The translations under genes were made by a program, and so were the position numbers. Below, piece after piece: positions 40,369-51,552 of a stretch of 64,000 nt of DNA; the first letter of the stretch is position 1; every line of letters begins with the position of its first letter. This stretch comes from Streptomyces sp. SLBN-118 (lineage in GTDB: Bacteria > Actinomycetota > Actinomycetes > Streptomycetales > Streptomycetaceae), in contig NZ_VFNP01000001.1 in the NCBI RefSeq assembly GCF_006715635.1, forward strand, positions 2,294,001-2,358,000. The letters run 5' to 3'. Below the pieces are notes generated by a model that was not told where the DNA came from, did not search any database, and saw only the letters and a program-made list of their open reading frames with translations.

Positions 40369-41465
40369 AGCTTCGGCGCAATCTCTTCGGTCCAGATCCG
40401 CGTGCGGTCCTCCTGCGACATGTGGCAGGCGGAGAAGTGCCGACTGCCGACCTCGCGGAGCTCCGGGCGCTCGGTGCGGGTGATCCCGCCCTTGGGCACA
40501 TCCGCGTACGGGCAGCGCGGGTTGAAGGCGCAGCCGGAGGGGACGTTGATGAGGCTGGGCGGCGCGCCCTTGACCGGGATGAGGCGCTCGGTCTGTTCGC
40601 GGTCGATACGCGGCATCGAGCCCAGCAGACCCCAGGTGTACGGGTGCTGCGGAGCGTAGAAGATGTCGTCGACCGGACCGCGCTCGATGCACCGGCCCGC
40701 GTACATCACCAGGATGTCGTCGGCGATCTCGGCGACGACGCCCAGGTCGTGGGTGATGATGATGACCGCGGAGCCGAACTCCTTCTGCAAATCCCGGATC
40801 AGGTCGAGGATCTGCGCCTGGACGGTGACGTCCAGGGCGGTGGTCGGCTCGTCCGCGATGAGCAGTTCGGGGTTGTTGACCAGTGCCATCGCGATCATGG
40901 CGCGCTGGCGCATACCGCCGGAGAACTCGTGCGGATAGCTGTCCACCCGCTTGTTGGGCTCGGGGATGCCGACCCGGTCGAGCAGCTCGATCGCGCGCTT
41001 GCGGGCGATCTTCTTGCTCACGTCGTTGTGGACGCGGTAGGCCTCCACGATCTGGGTGCCGACCGTGTAGTACGGGTGCATCGCGGACAGCGGATCCTGG
41101 AAGATCATCGCCATCTCGCGGCCGCGCATCCGGCGGACCTCGTCCGGGTCGGCGGCGACGAGCTCCTGTCCGCCGAGCCAGATCTCGCCGGACATCTGCA
41201 CGTTCTTGCCGCGGGCGCCCTGGCGGTGCAGGCCCATCACGGCGAGGGAGGTCACGGACTTGCCGGACCCGGACTCGCCGACGATCCCGAGGGTCTTGCC
41301 CTTCTCCAGCTGGAAGCTGAGTCCGTCGACGGACTTGACCAGACCGTCGTCGGTCGGGAAGTGCACCTTGAGGTCGCGCACTTCGAGGAAGGCGTCCGGG
41401 GCTGGCGAGTCCCCGGACCGCACCGGCTCGCCAACGGCGGCACCGGTTTTGGACAGTTCGGTCAC
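40365..41465 (-). CDS. Oligopeptide ABC transporter ATPase (OppD/DppD)
   Basis: A 366-aa ABC ATPase. Walker A is [14 protein letters not shown], the signature [14 protein letters not shown], Walker [13 protein letters not shown], and H-loop [14 protein letters not shown]. The C-terminal oligopeptide domain has [15 protein letters not shown], whose cysteines bind an iron-sulfur cluster in some homologues. GTG start overlaps the stop of the upstream permease by GTGA, and its own stop overlaps the next ATPase the same way. Confidence 0.95.
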   Translation of the reverse strand: MTELSKTGAAVGEPVRSGDSPAPDAFLEVRDLKVHFPTDDGLVKSVDGLSFQLEKGKTLGIVGESGSGKSVTSLAVMGLHRQGARGKNVQMSGEIWLGGQELVAADPDEVRRMRGREMAMIFQDPLSAMHPYYTVGTQIVEAYRVHNDVSKKIARKRAIELLDRVGIPEPNKRVDSYPHEFSGGMRQRAMIAMALVNNPELLIADEPTTALDVTVQAQILDLIRDLQKEFGSAVIIITHDLGVVAEIADDILVMYAGRCIERGPVDDIFYAPQHPYTWGLLGSMPRIDREQTERLIPVKGAPPSLINVPSGCAFNPRCPYADVPKGGITRTERPELREVGSRHFSACHMSQEDRTRIWTEEIAPKL

Positions 41466-42469
41466 GAGAGCCTCACGCGCGGGTCGACGGCGGCGTACAG
41501 CAGGTCCACCAGGAGATTGCAGATCACGACGAAGAAGGCGGCCACGAGCGTGACGCCGAGGATCGGCGGCAGGTCGTTGGCCGTAATCGACTGGACCGCG
41601 TATTCGCCGATTCCGTGGAGGGAGAAAACGTGCTCGGTGATCAGCGCACCGCCGAGCAGCAGTCCGAGGTCCATGCCGAAGACCGTGATGATCGGGGTGA
41701 GCGCGGCGCGCAGGCCGTGCCGGGCGATCACCTTGCGCTCACGCAGACCCTTGGCGCGCGCGGTGCGGATGAAGTCCTCGTTCATCGTCTCCAGCATCCC
41801 CGAGCGGGTGAGCCGGGCGTAGATGGCGGAGTAGAGCAGCGCGAGCGAACACCAGGGGAGGAACAGGGTGTTGGCCCACTGAGCCGGGTTCTCCGTGAAC
41901 GGCACATACGTCCTGCCGAAGATCTCCAGCTTGTAGCTGAAGAGCAGCAGGGCGAGCTGACCGGTGAAGAACATGGGGAGCGACACGCCGGCGAGCGAGA
42001 TGCCCATGGCGGCGCGGTCGAAGATCGATCCGGGCTTGAGCGCGGAGATGACACCCGCGGTGACGCCCGAGAGCAGCCAGATCACGGCCGCTCCGCTGGC
42101 CAGCGAGATGGTGACCGGCAGCCGGTCCATCAGCTGGGGCCAGACCTCGACATGGTCCTTGAAGGAGTAGCCGAAGCAAGGTGCGCTGCAGTGCGCGGTG
42201 GTGGGGCCGAGGTCATAGTCGGCGCCGACGACGATCCCCTTGATGAAGTCCCAGTACTGGATGTAGATGGGCTGGTCGAGACCAAGGTTCTGCTTGACCG
42301 CCGCAATGTCCTCGGGCGTGGGGTTCTTGCCGATGTACTGCTGGGCAAGCTGGTCGACGGTCTGACCGGCCAGCTTCGGCAGCACGAAGAAGATGCCGAA
42401 GGTGACCGCGGTGACAACCAGCAGCAGGATCACTGCTGCGATTATCCGGCGGAGGATGTACGAGATCAC
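41462..42469 (-). CDS. Oligopeptide ABC transporter permease (OppB/DppB)
   Basis: A 335-aa membrane permease with an N-terminal signal-anchor-like helix ([20 protein letters not shown]), a periplasmic-type insertion, and five further spans. The cytoplasmic EAA loop that docks the ATPases is [20 protein letters not shown]. The insertion around [20 protein letters not shown] contains two cysteines. It forms the translocation pore with the permease encoded at 44350. A stable hairpin separates it from the binding-protein gene. Confidence 0.94.
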   Translation of the reverse strand: MISYILRRIIAAVILLLVVTAVTFGIFFVLPKLAGQTVDQLAQQYIGKNPTPEDIAAVKQNLGLDQPIYIQYWDFIKGIVVGADYDLGPTTAHCSAPCFGYSFKDHVEVWPQLMDRLPVTISLASGAAVIWLLSGVTAGVISALKPGSIFDRAAMGISLAGVSLPMFFTGQLALLLFSYKLEIFGRTYVPFTENPAQWANTLFLPWCSLALLYSAIYARLTRSGMLETMNEDFIRTARAKGLRERKVIARHGLRAALTPIITVFGMDLGLLLGGALITEHVFSLHGIGEYAVQSITANDLPPILGVTLVAAFFVVICNLLVDLLYAAVDPRVRLS

Positions 42470-42482
42470 GGGGACCGGCGCT

Positions 42483-42514
42483 GGTGCCCGCGGGCGGCGA
42501 AGCCCGCGGGCACC
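42483..42514 (-). terminator. Intercistronic hairpin between binding protein and permease genes
   Basis: GGTGCCCGCGGGC and its exact 13-bp complement surround a GGCGAA loop in the 72-bp gap after the substrate-binding protein gene. In ABC operons such hairpins usually stabilise or partly terminate the message so that the binding protein is made in excess. Confidence 0.75.
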
Positions 42515-42541
42515 AATGCCTTCACCTGCCTTCCGGGGCTG

Positions 42542-44293
42542 CTACTTCGTGGTGCCGATGTTGAGGTAGTCGTACTGACCGCTGAAGGCAGCCGTGGACA
42601 CCAGGTTGGTGGCGTTCGGCGAGCGGTACAGCAGGACCTTGAAGTAGGACAGCGGGACGATGACCGCCTGCTCCATGACCTTCTTGTCCACCTCGGTGTA
42701 GGCCTTGTTACGGGCCGCCTCGTCGGTGTTCGCGATGGCGTCGTCAAGGAGCTTGTTGACCGCCGGGTCGTTCAGCTCGGAGAGGTTCGTGTTACCGGAG
42801 GCGCCGATGGCCTTGCCGTGCACGATCTGCTGCAGGAAGCCGTAGCCGGTCGGCCAGTCGGAGCCCCACTGCATCATGATGAGGCCGATGCCCTCCTTCT
42901 TCGTGAACGCCGGGACGCCCGCGTAGTCGGAGAAGTACTTGCTCGACGGGTACTGCTTGATGCTCGCCTCGATGCCGACCTTCTTCAGCGCCTCGACGAT
43001 CGCGGTGGCCGAGTCGACCTCGCTCTGGCGGTCGCTGCGGGCGGAGATGACGGTCTTGAAGCCCTTCTCCTGGCCACAGGCCTTCAGGTGCTCCTTGGCC
43101 TTGGCCACGTCACCCTTGCCACCTTCGGTGGCGTACATGTCGGCCTTCTCGTAGCCCTTGACGTCCGTCGGCAGCACCGTGCTGGCGATGTCACCACGGA
43201 TCGAGCCGCCCATCGCGGTCTGCACGGAGGCCTTGTCGATGGCGTACTGGACGGCCTTGCGGCACTCGACGTTGTCGAACGGGGCGACCTTGGTGTTGAT
43301 CGCCGTGTAGACGAGACGGCCACCTGCGGTGTTGTCTGTGCTCGCCTTGAGGTCCGGCTTGCTGAGCACCTGGGCCTGGGTCTGGGTGTCCACACCGCGG
43401 CCCGCCAGGTCGGCGTGGATCGTGCCGGCCAGCAGGTCCTTGTCGATGGTCGACTGCGAGACCTTCAGGTTCAGGACGATCTTGTCCGGGTACTGCTTGC
43501 GCAGCGGGTCGGTCTTGGCGTCCCAGTTCGGGTTGCGGACGAGGGTGACCTGCTTGCCCTCCTGGTAGCTCTCGAACTTGTAGGAGCCGGAGGAGACGAC
43601 GGACTTGGTGTAGTCCACGCCCTTGTCCTTGGCCTTCGGCACCGGGGCGGTCTGCGGGGCGCTGACCAGGTAGTCGAAGTCCGCGAAGGGCTTGCTGAGC
43701 TTGAAGACGATGGTGTTGTCGTCCGGGGTCTCGATGGACGCGAGGCCCTTGTCGCTCTTGTCCTTGTACGGACCCTTGTACTTGGCCGGGTCGGCCAGCA
43801 GCTGCTGGAAGTAGTTCGGGCCGAGGGAGAGCACGTCACGCGCGAAGTTGGAGCGCTCGACGGCGTACTTGACGTCCTTCGAGGTCACCACGGTGCCGTC
43901 GTCGTACTTGACGCCTGCGCGGATCTTGTACGTCCAGGTCTTGCCGCCCTCGGACGGCGTGCCCTTGGCCTCGGCCAGGTCGGGGACGAGCTCGTTGCCC
44001 GCCTCGCCCGGAGCGGGCTTGAACGTCATCAGCGGACGGGCGTACAGCCGGCTGAAGTTGTAGATGAAGGCGTAGTACGTGTTGCCCGGGTCGAAGGACT
44101 CCGGGGCGTCGGCCATCGCGTAGGTGACCGTGCCGCCCTTCTTGTCGGAGACATTGACCATGGACTTCGTGGCGGCGTTGGCGCCGGCGGCCTTGCCGTT
44201 GCCACCGTCCTTGTCCTCGGCCTTACTGCAGCCCGCGAGCACGAGGCTCGCGCTGCTGATGACCGCGAGTGCGGCCACTGCTGACCTTCGCAT
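42542..44293 (-). CDS. Oligopeptide ABC transporter substrate-binding lipoprotein
   Basis: A 583-aa extracytoplasmic solute receptor of family 5 (DppA/OppA type). The signal peptide MRRSAVAALAVISSASLVLA ends in lipobox LAGC. Family signatures are PESFDPGNTYYAFIYNFSRL, TYKIRAGVKYDDGTVVTSKD and AVQYAIDKASVQTAMGGSIR. It should capture peptides at the cell surface for the membrane permeases. The ATG at 44293 starts the signal peptide; the frame runs further upstream with no homology. It sits between the two permease genes, unlike the usual A-B-C-D-F order. Confidence 0.95.
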   Translation of the reverse strand: MRRSAVAALAVISSASLVLAGCSKAEDKDGGNGKAAGANAATKSMVNVSDKKGGTVTYAMADAPESFDPGNTYYAFIYNFSRLYARPLMTFKPAPGEAGNELVPDLAEAKGTPSEGGKTWTYKIRAGVKYDDGTVVTSKDVKYAVERSNFARDVLSLGPNYFQQLLADPAKYKGPYKDKSDKGLASIETPDDNTIVFKLSKPFADFDYLVSAPQTAPVPKAKDKGVDYTKSVVSSGSYKFESYQEGKQVTLVRNPNWDAKTDPLRKQYPDKIVLNLKVSQSTIDKDLLAGTIHADLAGRGVDTQTQAQVLSKPDLKASTDNTAGGRLVYTAINTKVAPFDNVECRKAVQYAIDKASVQTAMGGSIRGDIASTVLPTDVKGYEKADMYATEGGKGDVAKAKEHLKACGQEKGFKTVISARSDRQSEVDSATAIVEALKKVGIEASIKQYPSSKYFSDYAGVPAFTKKEGIGLIMMQWGSDWPTGYGFLQQIVHGKAIGASGNTNLSELNDPAVNKLLDDAIANTDEAARNKAYTEVDKKVMEQAVIVPLSYFKVLLYRSPNATNLVSTAAFSGQYDYLNIGTTK

Positions 44294-44349
44294 GATGGTC
44301 GGTTCCCCTTCGTTGTCGGAAACTTGATTGGGACTCAGCCCGGCAGACA

Positions 44350-45348
44350 TCAGCGGCTGCGTGGGTCGAGCGCATCCCGGAGGCCGTCACCGAGCAGGTT
44401 GAACGCCAGCACGGTGACGAAGATGGCAAGGCCGGGCACGACCATGTACTGCGGGTCGACCTCGAAGAAGTCCTTTGCCTGGTTGAGCATTCCTCCCCAG
44501 GAGGCCTGGGGAGGCTGGATCCCGACGCCGAGGAAGCTGAGCGAAGCCTCGAAGATGATGTTGGTCGGGATGAGCAGCGTCGAGTAGACGATGATCGGCG
44601 CGACGAGGTTCGGCAGCAGTTCCTTGAAGAGGATGTAGGGGCCGCGGGCCCCCATCCCGCGCGCGGCGTCCACGAACTCCCGCTCACGCAGCGCCAGCGC
44701 CTGACCCCGGACAATCCGGCCCATATAGGGCCAGTTGAAGAAGCCGATGACAAAGATCAGTACGAGGAGGTGGAGCGGCAGGCCTTCGAGACCGAAGGCG
44801 CCGCCCTGCAGCGTGGCGGAGATGGCGATGGCGAACAGCAGCAGCGGGAACGCGAGGAACGTGTCCATCAGGCGGCTGATGACCGTGTCGACCCGCCCGC
44901 CGTAGTAGCCGGCCACGACACCCAGGATGGTGCCGATGGCGTTGGAGAGAACCGTGGCACCGAAGGCCACCACGAGGGACACCCAGGAGCCCTCAAGGAT
45001 GCGGGCGAGGATGTCGCGGCCGAACTTCGGCTCGACACCCAGCGGGTGGTCCCAGCTCATTCCGCCGAAGTCGCCCTTGGGAAGGGTGGTGTTCGGGTCG
45101 ATGAGGTCCTGGTGGAACTGGTTCGGGTCGAGCCCGAGCATCGACTGGATCGGTCTCGAGAGCGCGGCTGTCAGAATCAGCAGCACCACGACGATGCCGC
45201 CTACGACGGCCACCTTGTCGCGCTTGAAGCGCGTCCAGGCGATCTGCCCGAGCGAACGGCCCTCGATCTGCTTGGACTCGACGCCCTTCAGCACAGCCTC
45301 GGGCGCAACGTCGGTCTGCGATCCAGTGGTCTCAATGGGTGCGGTCAT
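44350..45348 (-). CDS. Oligopeptide ABC transporter permease (OppC/DppC)
   Basis: A 332-aa permease with an N-terminal OppC_N cytoplasmic segment (SLGQIAWTRFKRDKVAVVGG), six membrane helices and the EAA loop REFVDAARGMGARGPYILFK. It is the first gene of the five-gene operon (C-A-B-D-F order), preceded by a long intergenic region that should hold the promoter. AGGGA lies just before the ATG. Confidence 0.94.
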   Translation of the reverse strand: MTAPIETTGSQTDVAPEAVLKGVESKQIEGRSLGQIAWTRFKRDKVAVVGGIVVVLLILTAALSRPIQSMLGLDPNQFHQDLIDPNTTLPKGDFGGMSWDHPLGVEPKFGRDILARILEGSWVSLVVAFGATVLSNAIGTILGVVAGYYGGRVDTVISRLMDTFLAFPLLLFAIAISATLQGGAFGLEGLPLHLLVLIFVIGFFNWPYMGRIVRGQALALREREFVDAARGMGARGPYILFKELLPNLVAPIIVYSTLLIPTNIIFEASLSFLGVGIQPPQASWGGMLNQAKDFFEVDPQYMVVPGLAIFVTVLAFNLLGDGLRDALDPRSR

Positions 45349-45811
45349 CGTCCCTCGTGCTAGCCCGTGCCGGCGGTTGCCGACGGTGCGCTGACGCCCG
45401 CACCGGGTCGACGGTGCGATCGTCCGGCTGCTGTATTACCGGTGATGCGGGTGGTTTGGCGGGTTGGGGCGCGTGAGCCATTGAACTCAACTGCACACAT
45501 GTCCGACGCCCCGCGCCTGCCGGGAGTCTTCAACGCTCTCGCGATCACCCGCCAGACCCCCCGGGGAATGTTTGCTCAAACGTGATGAGGGGAGGAGTGT
45601 TCCGTTATACGGACGGCGGCGCCGACTGAGCGGACCGTCAGCTACCGCAAATGGGTTGATAGTTGAGCGAGATATCGCCATGCGGACAGCAAGAGCTCAT
45701 TCGAATACCAGGCATTTGAAGTCTCAAGCACGCACATTCGGCCCCGAACACCGGTGCGCAGCATGGAAATAGGAACGACCGCTTCGCAAAAAGGGTGAAA
45801 TCGCCCTCGAC
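45349..45811. other. Promoter region of the oligopeptide operon
   Basis: The 463-bp gap has no supported gene. Being upstream of the minus-strand transporter operon it should contain its promoter. The right half is noticeably less GC-rich than its surroundings. A small palindrome TCCGTTATACGGA-type (arms TCCGT/ACGGA) lies at 45601-45613; whether it is an operator is unknown. No clear -10/-35 pair was identified. Confidence 0.4.
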
Positions 45812-46600
45812 TCAGGGGCCGTGGGGCGGAGGGTAGCCGTAGCCTCCGCCTGCTGGTGCGCCGCCGTGAGCGTCGCGGTCGTAGAAGGGGCGGGCATTGG
45901 CCCGCAGCCACATCGTCACCGGGTCGTACTCGTCGGACATCGCGACCGTGGAGACCGGCAGCCCGTCAGGGACCGCGGCGATCGACTGCTGCATCATCGC
46001 CCGCACCGTGTCCACGGACTGCCTGCTCGTGTCGTACAGATCGAGCCCGATGGCGAGATACGGAGCACCGAGCGCGGGCTGCACCCAGGCACGGCGCAGG
46101 GAGCGGACCGCGGGTGTGCGGTGGGCGTTCTGCGAGAGCAGGGCGTAGAACTGCGGGATCTCGATGGCCGGTTCGGACAGCCGCAGGGGTCCTGCGGGCA
46201 TTCGGTCGAGTCCGGTGGCGATCCGGCGAAGGTCGAGCCAGGGGATGCCGACGCCGCCGCCGGGGGCATGCGGATTGAGCCAGATCCCCCAGCGCTCGGG
46301 ATAGAGGGCGCGGGCGATGTCGGGGCCGCCGATCACTTCGTGCGCGCGGTTCCAGCCCGAGGCGGAGAGCTCCTGGGCGGAGGTCACGCACGGCGCGTAG
46401 CCGACGCCGTCGACCTCCATGTTCCCGTACTGGGCGTCGGGTGAGCCGGACTGGCCGTGCCAGAGCAGCATCCAGAGCCTGCCGCCCGCCGGGTCGGCGA
46501 TGGCCTGCAGCAGCGCCTCGTACGCGTCGTAGCGTCCGGGTGTCACCTGGCGCAGCATGTGCTCGACCTGCCCCGCCGCCGCGGTGCCTGACGCACTCAC
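45812..46600 (-). CDS. SseB-like protein (enhanced serine sensitivity family)
   Basis: A 262-aa cytoplasmic protein of the SseB family, named from Escherichia coli where overexpression sensitises cells to serine; the molecular function is unknown. N-terminal SseB_N-like region includes GRLWMLLWHGQSGSPDAQYG and GNMEVDGVGYAPCVTSAQEL; the C-terminal part includes PYLAIGLDLYDTSRQSVDTV and ends in a Gly/Tyr/Pro-rich tail (GGGYGYPPPHGP). A second SseB-like gene lies upstream on the same strand, 84 bp away, so they are likely paralogues co-expressed. Confidence 0.8.
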   Translation of the reverse strand: MSASGTAAAGQVEHMLRQVTPGRYDAYEALLQAIADPAGGRLWMLLWHGQSGSPDAQYGNMEVDGVGYAPCVTSAQELSASGWNRAHEVIGGPDIARALYPERWGIWLNPHAPGGGVGIPWLDLRRIATGLDRMPAGPLRLSEPAIEIPQFYALLSQNAHRTPAVRSLRRAWVQPALGAPYLAIGLDLYDTSRQSVDTVRAMMQQSIAAVPDGLPVSTVAMSDEYDPVTMWLRANARPFYDRDAHGGAPAGGGYGYPPPHGP

Positions 46601-46684
46601 CCTGGGTCCCGCCCCTCTTCGATCGACCAGTCCAGCTTAGACGGCAGCACTGACACCGGCGTGACGCGTACGCATGCCGGACGG

Positions 46685-47455
46685 CTACGCGTGCTGTCGT
46701 TGGTAGAAGGGCCGCACGCGCTCAAGCATCCACTGTCCGACCGGGTCCTGCGCGACATCCAGAAGTACGAGATTGACCGGCCAGGGCACCTGGACCCGGC
46801 CCAGCGCCCGGCCGAGGGCGTCCATGGGGGCATTGCGTTCGACGGCCTCCCGGGAGGAGACCTGGACACCGACGAAAAGGGAGGGCGGCTCGCCCTCGAC
46901 GGATGCGAGCGCGCGGCGGGCGCTCAGGACCACCCCTGAAGACTCGAACTCGCCGGCCGCGGCGGCCAGGAAGTCCACGGGCTCCTCCTGCCAGTCCGGC
47001 TCGAAGAGCCTGACCCTGCCGCCGCTCGCGGGGCCGTCCAGGGGCGTGCGGCCGACCCTGCACAGTTCGGCGACGGCGAGCGGGGGCAGCGGGGCACCGA
47101 CGGTGCCGCCCGGATTGACGGCGATGCCGAGCTGCGGAGGCAGTCCGCGGGCGAACTCGCGGGCGGGGGCCACGGTGAAGGACATATGGCTGCCGACGCA
47201 GGCCATGAACTGCTGCTCGGAGCTGAAGACCGGGACGTATGCGGCGCCCTCGATCTCCATCGTGGGCAGATCGAGATTCGGACTGTCGTTGCTGCCGCCG
47301 TTGGGCAGCGGCACCCAGACCTGGCTGCGGCCGAGCACCTCGACGAGACGCCCTCCGGCGGATGCGTTGCCGAGGGAGGCAGCGAGCACCTCTTCGAGCT
47401 CGTTGGCCGGCCAGCCGCCGTAGGGGTGCGGTTGGGCGTGCTCGGGTGTGTGCAT
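46685..47455 (-). CDS. SseB-like protein, second copy
   Basis: A 256-aa paralogue of the downstream gene. It has EVLGRSQVWVPLPNGGSNDS, MEIEGAAYVPVFSSEQQFMA and PPQLGIAVNPGGTVGAPLPP, the SseB N-terminal pattern, and ends with LDVAQDPVGQWMLERVRPFY, closely matching the other copy's DPVTMWLRANARPFYDR. The shared C-terminal end supports ancient duplication. Function is unknown; closeness of the gcv/glyA/sdaA cluster is suggestive given the serine-sensitivity name, but that is only inference. Confidence 0.8.
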   Translation of the reverse strand: MHTPEHAQPHPYGGWPANELEEVLAASLGNASAGGRLVEVLGRSQVWVPLPNGGSNDSPNLDLPTMEIEGAAYVPVFSSEQQFMACVGSHMSFTVAPAREFARGLPPQLGIAVNPGGTVGAPLPPLAVAELCRVGRTPLDGPASGGRVRLFEPDWQEEPVDFLAAAAGEFESSGVVLSARRALASVEGEPPSLFVGVQVSSREAVERNAPMDALGRALGRVQVPWPVNLVLLDVAQDPVGQWMLERVRPFYQRQHA

Positions 47456-47533
47456 GGCGGTCCTTGTCCCCCGGACGTTGTGCGGTCTGCCCGTCGACGA
47501 TAACGCGGGCCGGGGGGGCGTTCCCCACCCCGC

Positions 47534-48196
47534 CTACCGGAAGCCGACCCGTCCCAGCGCCCCCGCCGCGTCGCGGTCGAGCAGGACCGCCGACGCGCAG
47601 CCCACCGGCAGCCGCCCGGCCTCCGCGTCCGCGATCAGGCGGCCCACCGCCCGCCGGTGCCGGGCGAAGGCGTATCCGGAGACGCCGCGGCCGCGCTCAC
47701 GCTGGCCCGCACGCGCGACCTTCGGGCTCACGTCGAGCAGGAGCAGATGCAGCCCGCTCCCCCGGCGCCGCGCCTCGCGGGCCAGCCAGCGCCGCACCCA
47801 GGCCTGGGTGCCGCAGTCGTGTACGACGACGCTCTCGCCGGAGCGCAGCGCGCGCCGCAGTCCGGCGTAGTGGGCTAGGCGGACCAGCGGGCGGTAGACG
47901 GCGTACGGCAGCAGCCGCGGCATCCGCGCGTCCCACCGGTCGCGGGTGTCCTGCGAGTCGATGCCGCGCCCGGTCGCCGCGCGCCGGATCAGCGTGGACT
48001 TTCCGCTGCCGGGCAGGCCGGAGACGACGACCACGTCGCCGACGGCGAAGACCAGACTTCTCGGGCTGCGCCCGGAGCGGTCCCTGAGGTCACGCAGCAC
48101 GGGCACGGGCGCCCCGAGCAGTCGCCGCGCGGGCAGGGCCGGCCGGGCCGGCACCCCCGCGGTCGTCGCGCAGGCCTCGGACCTCTGCAACGTCAT
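47534..48196 (-). CDS. P-loop kinase-like ATPase, about 220 aa
   Basis: An AAA_33/zeta-type small-molecule kinase-like protein. Walker A is VVVSGLPGSGKSTLIRRA; a following Asp in GIDSQDTRDRWDAR and lid-like basic region RAGQRERGRGVSGYAFARHR resemble nucleotide or small-molecule kinases. The substrate is unknown. The start is ambiguous: ATG at 48196 or 48208, both beside GGGGAGG. It is divergent from the glycine riboswitch-gcvT unit. Confidence 0.8.
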   Translation of the reverse strand: MTLQRSEACATTAGVPARPALPARRLLGAPVPVLRDLRDRSGRSPRSLVFAVGDVVVVSGLPGSGKSTLIRRAATGRGIDSQDTRDRWDARMPRLLPYAVYRPLVRLAHYAGLRRALRSGESVVVHDCGTQAWVRRWLAREARRRGSGLHLLLLDVSPKVARAGQRERGRGVSGYAFARHRRAVGRLIADAEAGRLPVGCASAVLLDRDAAGALGRVGFR

Positions 48197-48244
48197 CACC
48201 CTCCCCATGTCGGGTTACCCACCCTTGCCCATGAAGTGTAAAGA

Positions 48245-48267
48245 AACGGTAATGCGGCACAACCGTT
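48245..48267. promoter_or_regulatory. Inverted repeat AACGGT-N11-ACCGTT in the divergent promoter region
   Basis: A 6-bp inverted repeat with 11-base spacing lies between the divergent kinase-like gene and the glycine riboswitch. It could be an operator for one or both promoters. No protein can be named. Confidence 0.25.
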
Positions 48268-48348
48268 TTGCAGTGAGGCCGGGGACCCCACTTCGCCGGA
48301 ATGCGTGCAATGATGTGCGCGCCAACTGCATACCGGCCGCTTGAATCC

Positions 48349-48543
48349 ACGCGGGAGAGTCCTGGCCACTGTGCGCCGGGCGCCGAAGGAGCAAGTCCCT
48401 CCCTTGAATCTCTCAGGCCCCGTACCGCGTGTGATGAGGCAGATCTGAAAAGCGAGCCGCTGTCGAGTGGCTCCACCCAAGGTGCAAGTCGCAACCACCT
48501 GTACGTACGGTTGCGACGAACCTCTCAGGTTCCGATGACAGAT
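48349..48543 (+). promoter_or_regulatory. Tandem glycine riboswitch
   Basis: Two consecutive glycine aptamers precede gcvT. Aptamer 1 is closed by ACGCGG (48349) pairing with CCGCGT (ending 48430) and shows GCGGGAGAGT, GCGCCGAAGGAGCAAGT and CTCTCAGGCCCC. Aptamer 2 is closed by ATCTG (48442) with CAGAT (ending 48543) and shows CACCCAAGGTGCAAGT and CTCTCAGGTTCCGATGACAG. A short linker joins them. Glycine binding is known to turn on glycine-cleavage genes downstream. In aptamer 2 the usual GGAGAG is diverged. Confidence 0.93.
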
Positions 48544-48585
48544 GGGGAGGATCGTCCTCATCGGCCTGCCCTGGGAGCCACATCT

Positions 48586-49710
48586 ATGTGCAACGCCCCC
48601 CGTCTGACTGCCCTCGACGCCCTGCACCGGTCTCTCGGCGCGACCATGACCGACTTCGCGGGCTGGGACATGCCGCTGCGGTACGCCAGTGAGCGCGACG
48701 AGCACAATGCCGTCCGTACGAAGGCGGGACTCTTCGACCTCTCCCACATGGGCGAGATCACGGTCACCGGTCCCCGGGCCGCCGATCTGCTCGACTACGC
48801 GCTGGTCGGCAACATCGGTTCCGTCGGCGTCGGCCGCGCCCGCTACACGATGATCTGCCGGGAGGACGGCGGCATCGTCGACGATCTGATCGTGTACCGC
48901 CTCGGCGAGAGCGAGTACATGGTCGTCGCCAACGCGGGCAACGCGCAGATCGTTCTCGACGCGCTGACCGAGCGCTCCCGCGGCTTCGACGCCGAGGTCC
49001 GCGACGACCGCGACGCGTACGCCCTGATCGCTGTCCAGGGCCCCGAGTCCCCCGGCATCCTGAAGTCCCTCACCGACGCCGACCTCGACGGCCTCAAGTA
49101 CTACGCGGGCCTGCCCGGCACCGTCGCGGGCGTCCCCGCCCTGATCGCCCGCACCGGCTACACCGGTGAGGACGGCTTCGAGCTCTTCGTCGAGCCGCAG
49201 TACGCCGAGAAGCTCTGGCAGGCGCTGACCGAGGCCGGTGCCCCGGTCGGTCTGATCCCCTGTGGGCTCTCCTGCCGCGACACCCTGCGCCTGGAGGCGG
49301 GCATGCCGCTGTACGGGCATGAGCTGACCACCGCGCTGACCCCGTTCGACGCGGGTCTCGGCCGGGTCGTGAAGTTCGAGAAGACCACCAACGACAGCCG
49401 CTTCGTGGGCCGCGAGGCCCTGCAGGCCGCCGCCGAACGCGCCGAGACCGAGCCGCCGCGCAGGCTCGTAGGTCTGATCGCCGAGGGCCGCCGGGTCCCG
49501 CGCGCCGGCATGTCCGTCGTCGCCGGCGGCGAGGTGATCGGTGAGGTCACCTCGGGCGCCCCTTCGCCGACCCTGGGCAAGCCGATCGCCATGGCCTACG
49601 TGGACCCGGCGCACGCCGCACCGGGCACTCAGGGCGTCGGCGTGGACATCCGCGGTACGCATGAGCCGTACGAGGTTGTCGCGCTGCCGTTCTACAAGCG
49701 CCAGAAGTGA
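48586..49710 (+). CDS. gcvT: Glycine cleavage system aminomethyltransferase (T protein)
   Basis: A 374-aa tetrahydrofolate-dependent enzyme that takes the aminomethyl group from lipoyl-GcvH, releasing ammonia and methylene-THF. Motifs include [57 protein letters not shown] and [20 protein letters not shown] with the conserved Arg and folate contacts. GGGAG lies 8 bases before the ATG at 48586. The glycine riboswitch lies directly upstream, and gcvH follows after 58 bp. The P protein gene is not in this window. Confidence 0.96.
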   Translation: MCNAPRLTALDALHRSLGATMTDFAGWDMPLRYASERDEHNAVRTKAGLFDLSHMGEITVTGPRAADLLDYALVGNIGSVGVGRARYTMICREDGGIVDDLIVYRLGESEYMVVANAGNAQIVLDALTERSRGFDAEVRDDRDAYALIAVQGPESPGILKSLTDADLDGLKYYAGLPGTVAGVPALIARTGYTGEDGFELFVEPQYAEKLWQALTEAGAPVGLIPCGLSCRDTLRLEAGMPLYGHELTTALTPFDAGLGRVVKFEKTTNDSRFVGREALQAAAERAETEPPRRLVGLIAEGRRVPRAGMSVVAGGEVIGEVTSGAPSPTLGKPIAMAYVDPAHAAPGTQGVGVDIRGTHEPYEVVALPFYKRQK

Positions 49711-49768
49711 CCTTCAGCACCACCATGCCCTTCACCAGCACTCCCCCGCGTACAGGAGAATTCAGGCC

Positions 49769-50143
49769 ATGAGCAACCCCCAGCAGCTGCGCTACAGCAA
49801 GGAGCACGAGTGGCTGTCGGCCGCCGAGGACGGCGTGTCGACGGTCGGTATCACGGAGCACGCGGCCAACGCGCTCGGCGACGTGGTGTTCGTACAGCTC
49901 CCGGAGGTCGGTGACACGGTGACCGCGGGCGAGACCTGCGGCGAGCTGGAGTCGACCAAGTCCGTCAGCGACCTGTACTCCCCGGTCACCGGTGAGGTCG
50001 TCGCGGCCAACCAGGACGTCGTGGACGACCCGTCGCTGGTGAACTCCGCCCCCTTCGAGGGTGGCTGGCTGTTCAAGGTGCGCGTCGCGGAGGAGCCGAA
50101 GGATCTTCTCTCCGCCGACGAGTACACCCAGTTCTCCGGCTGA
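49769..50143 (+). CDS. gcvH: Glycine cleavage system H protein
   Basis: A 124-aa lipoyl carrier that shuttles the methylamine intermediate between the P and T proteins. The lipoyl-lysine is in [20 protein letters not shown]. It begins [20 protein letters not shown], the standard H-protein start, with CAGGAGAA upstream. It lies between gcvT and glyA under the riboswitch. Confidence 0.97.
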   Translation: MSNPQQLRYSKEHEWLSAAEDGVSTVGITEHAANALGDVVFVQLPEVGDTVTAGETCGELESTKSVSDLYSPVTGEVVAANQDVVDDPSLVNSAPFEGGWLFKVRVAEEPKDLLSADEYTQFSG

Positions 50144-50167
50144 CCACGAGACCGTAGGGATCGCCTG

Positions 50168-51427
<1,260 letters not shown>

Positions 51428-51447
51428 CAGCCCGGGTCAAAACAAAC

Positions 51448-51483
51448 GGGGCACCACGCACACTGGTGTGGGCGTGGTGCCCC
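51448..51483 (+). terminator. Hairpin between glyA and sdaA
   Basis: GGGGCACCACGC (51448-51459) pairs exactly with 51472-51483, with a further inner ACAC/GTGT stem. There is no T-run. It either terminates or attenuates the gcvTH-glyA transcript before sdaA, or stabilises the upstream message. Confidence 0.75.
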
Positions 51484-51552
51484 AAACCACATACCCCATT
51501 TCTGCACGACCCCGGCAGACAACGGCGTCTACCAACCCCGCTAGGAGTTCCC

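Noticed and set aside
45601..45613. Small palindrome upstream of the oligopeptide operon as an operator
   Set aside because: Arms of only 5 bp, about 250 bp from the start codon and unmatched elsewhere in the window; not enough to call a site.
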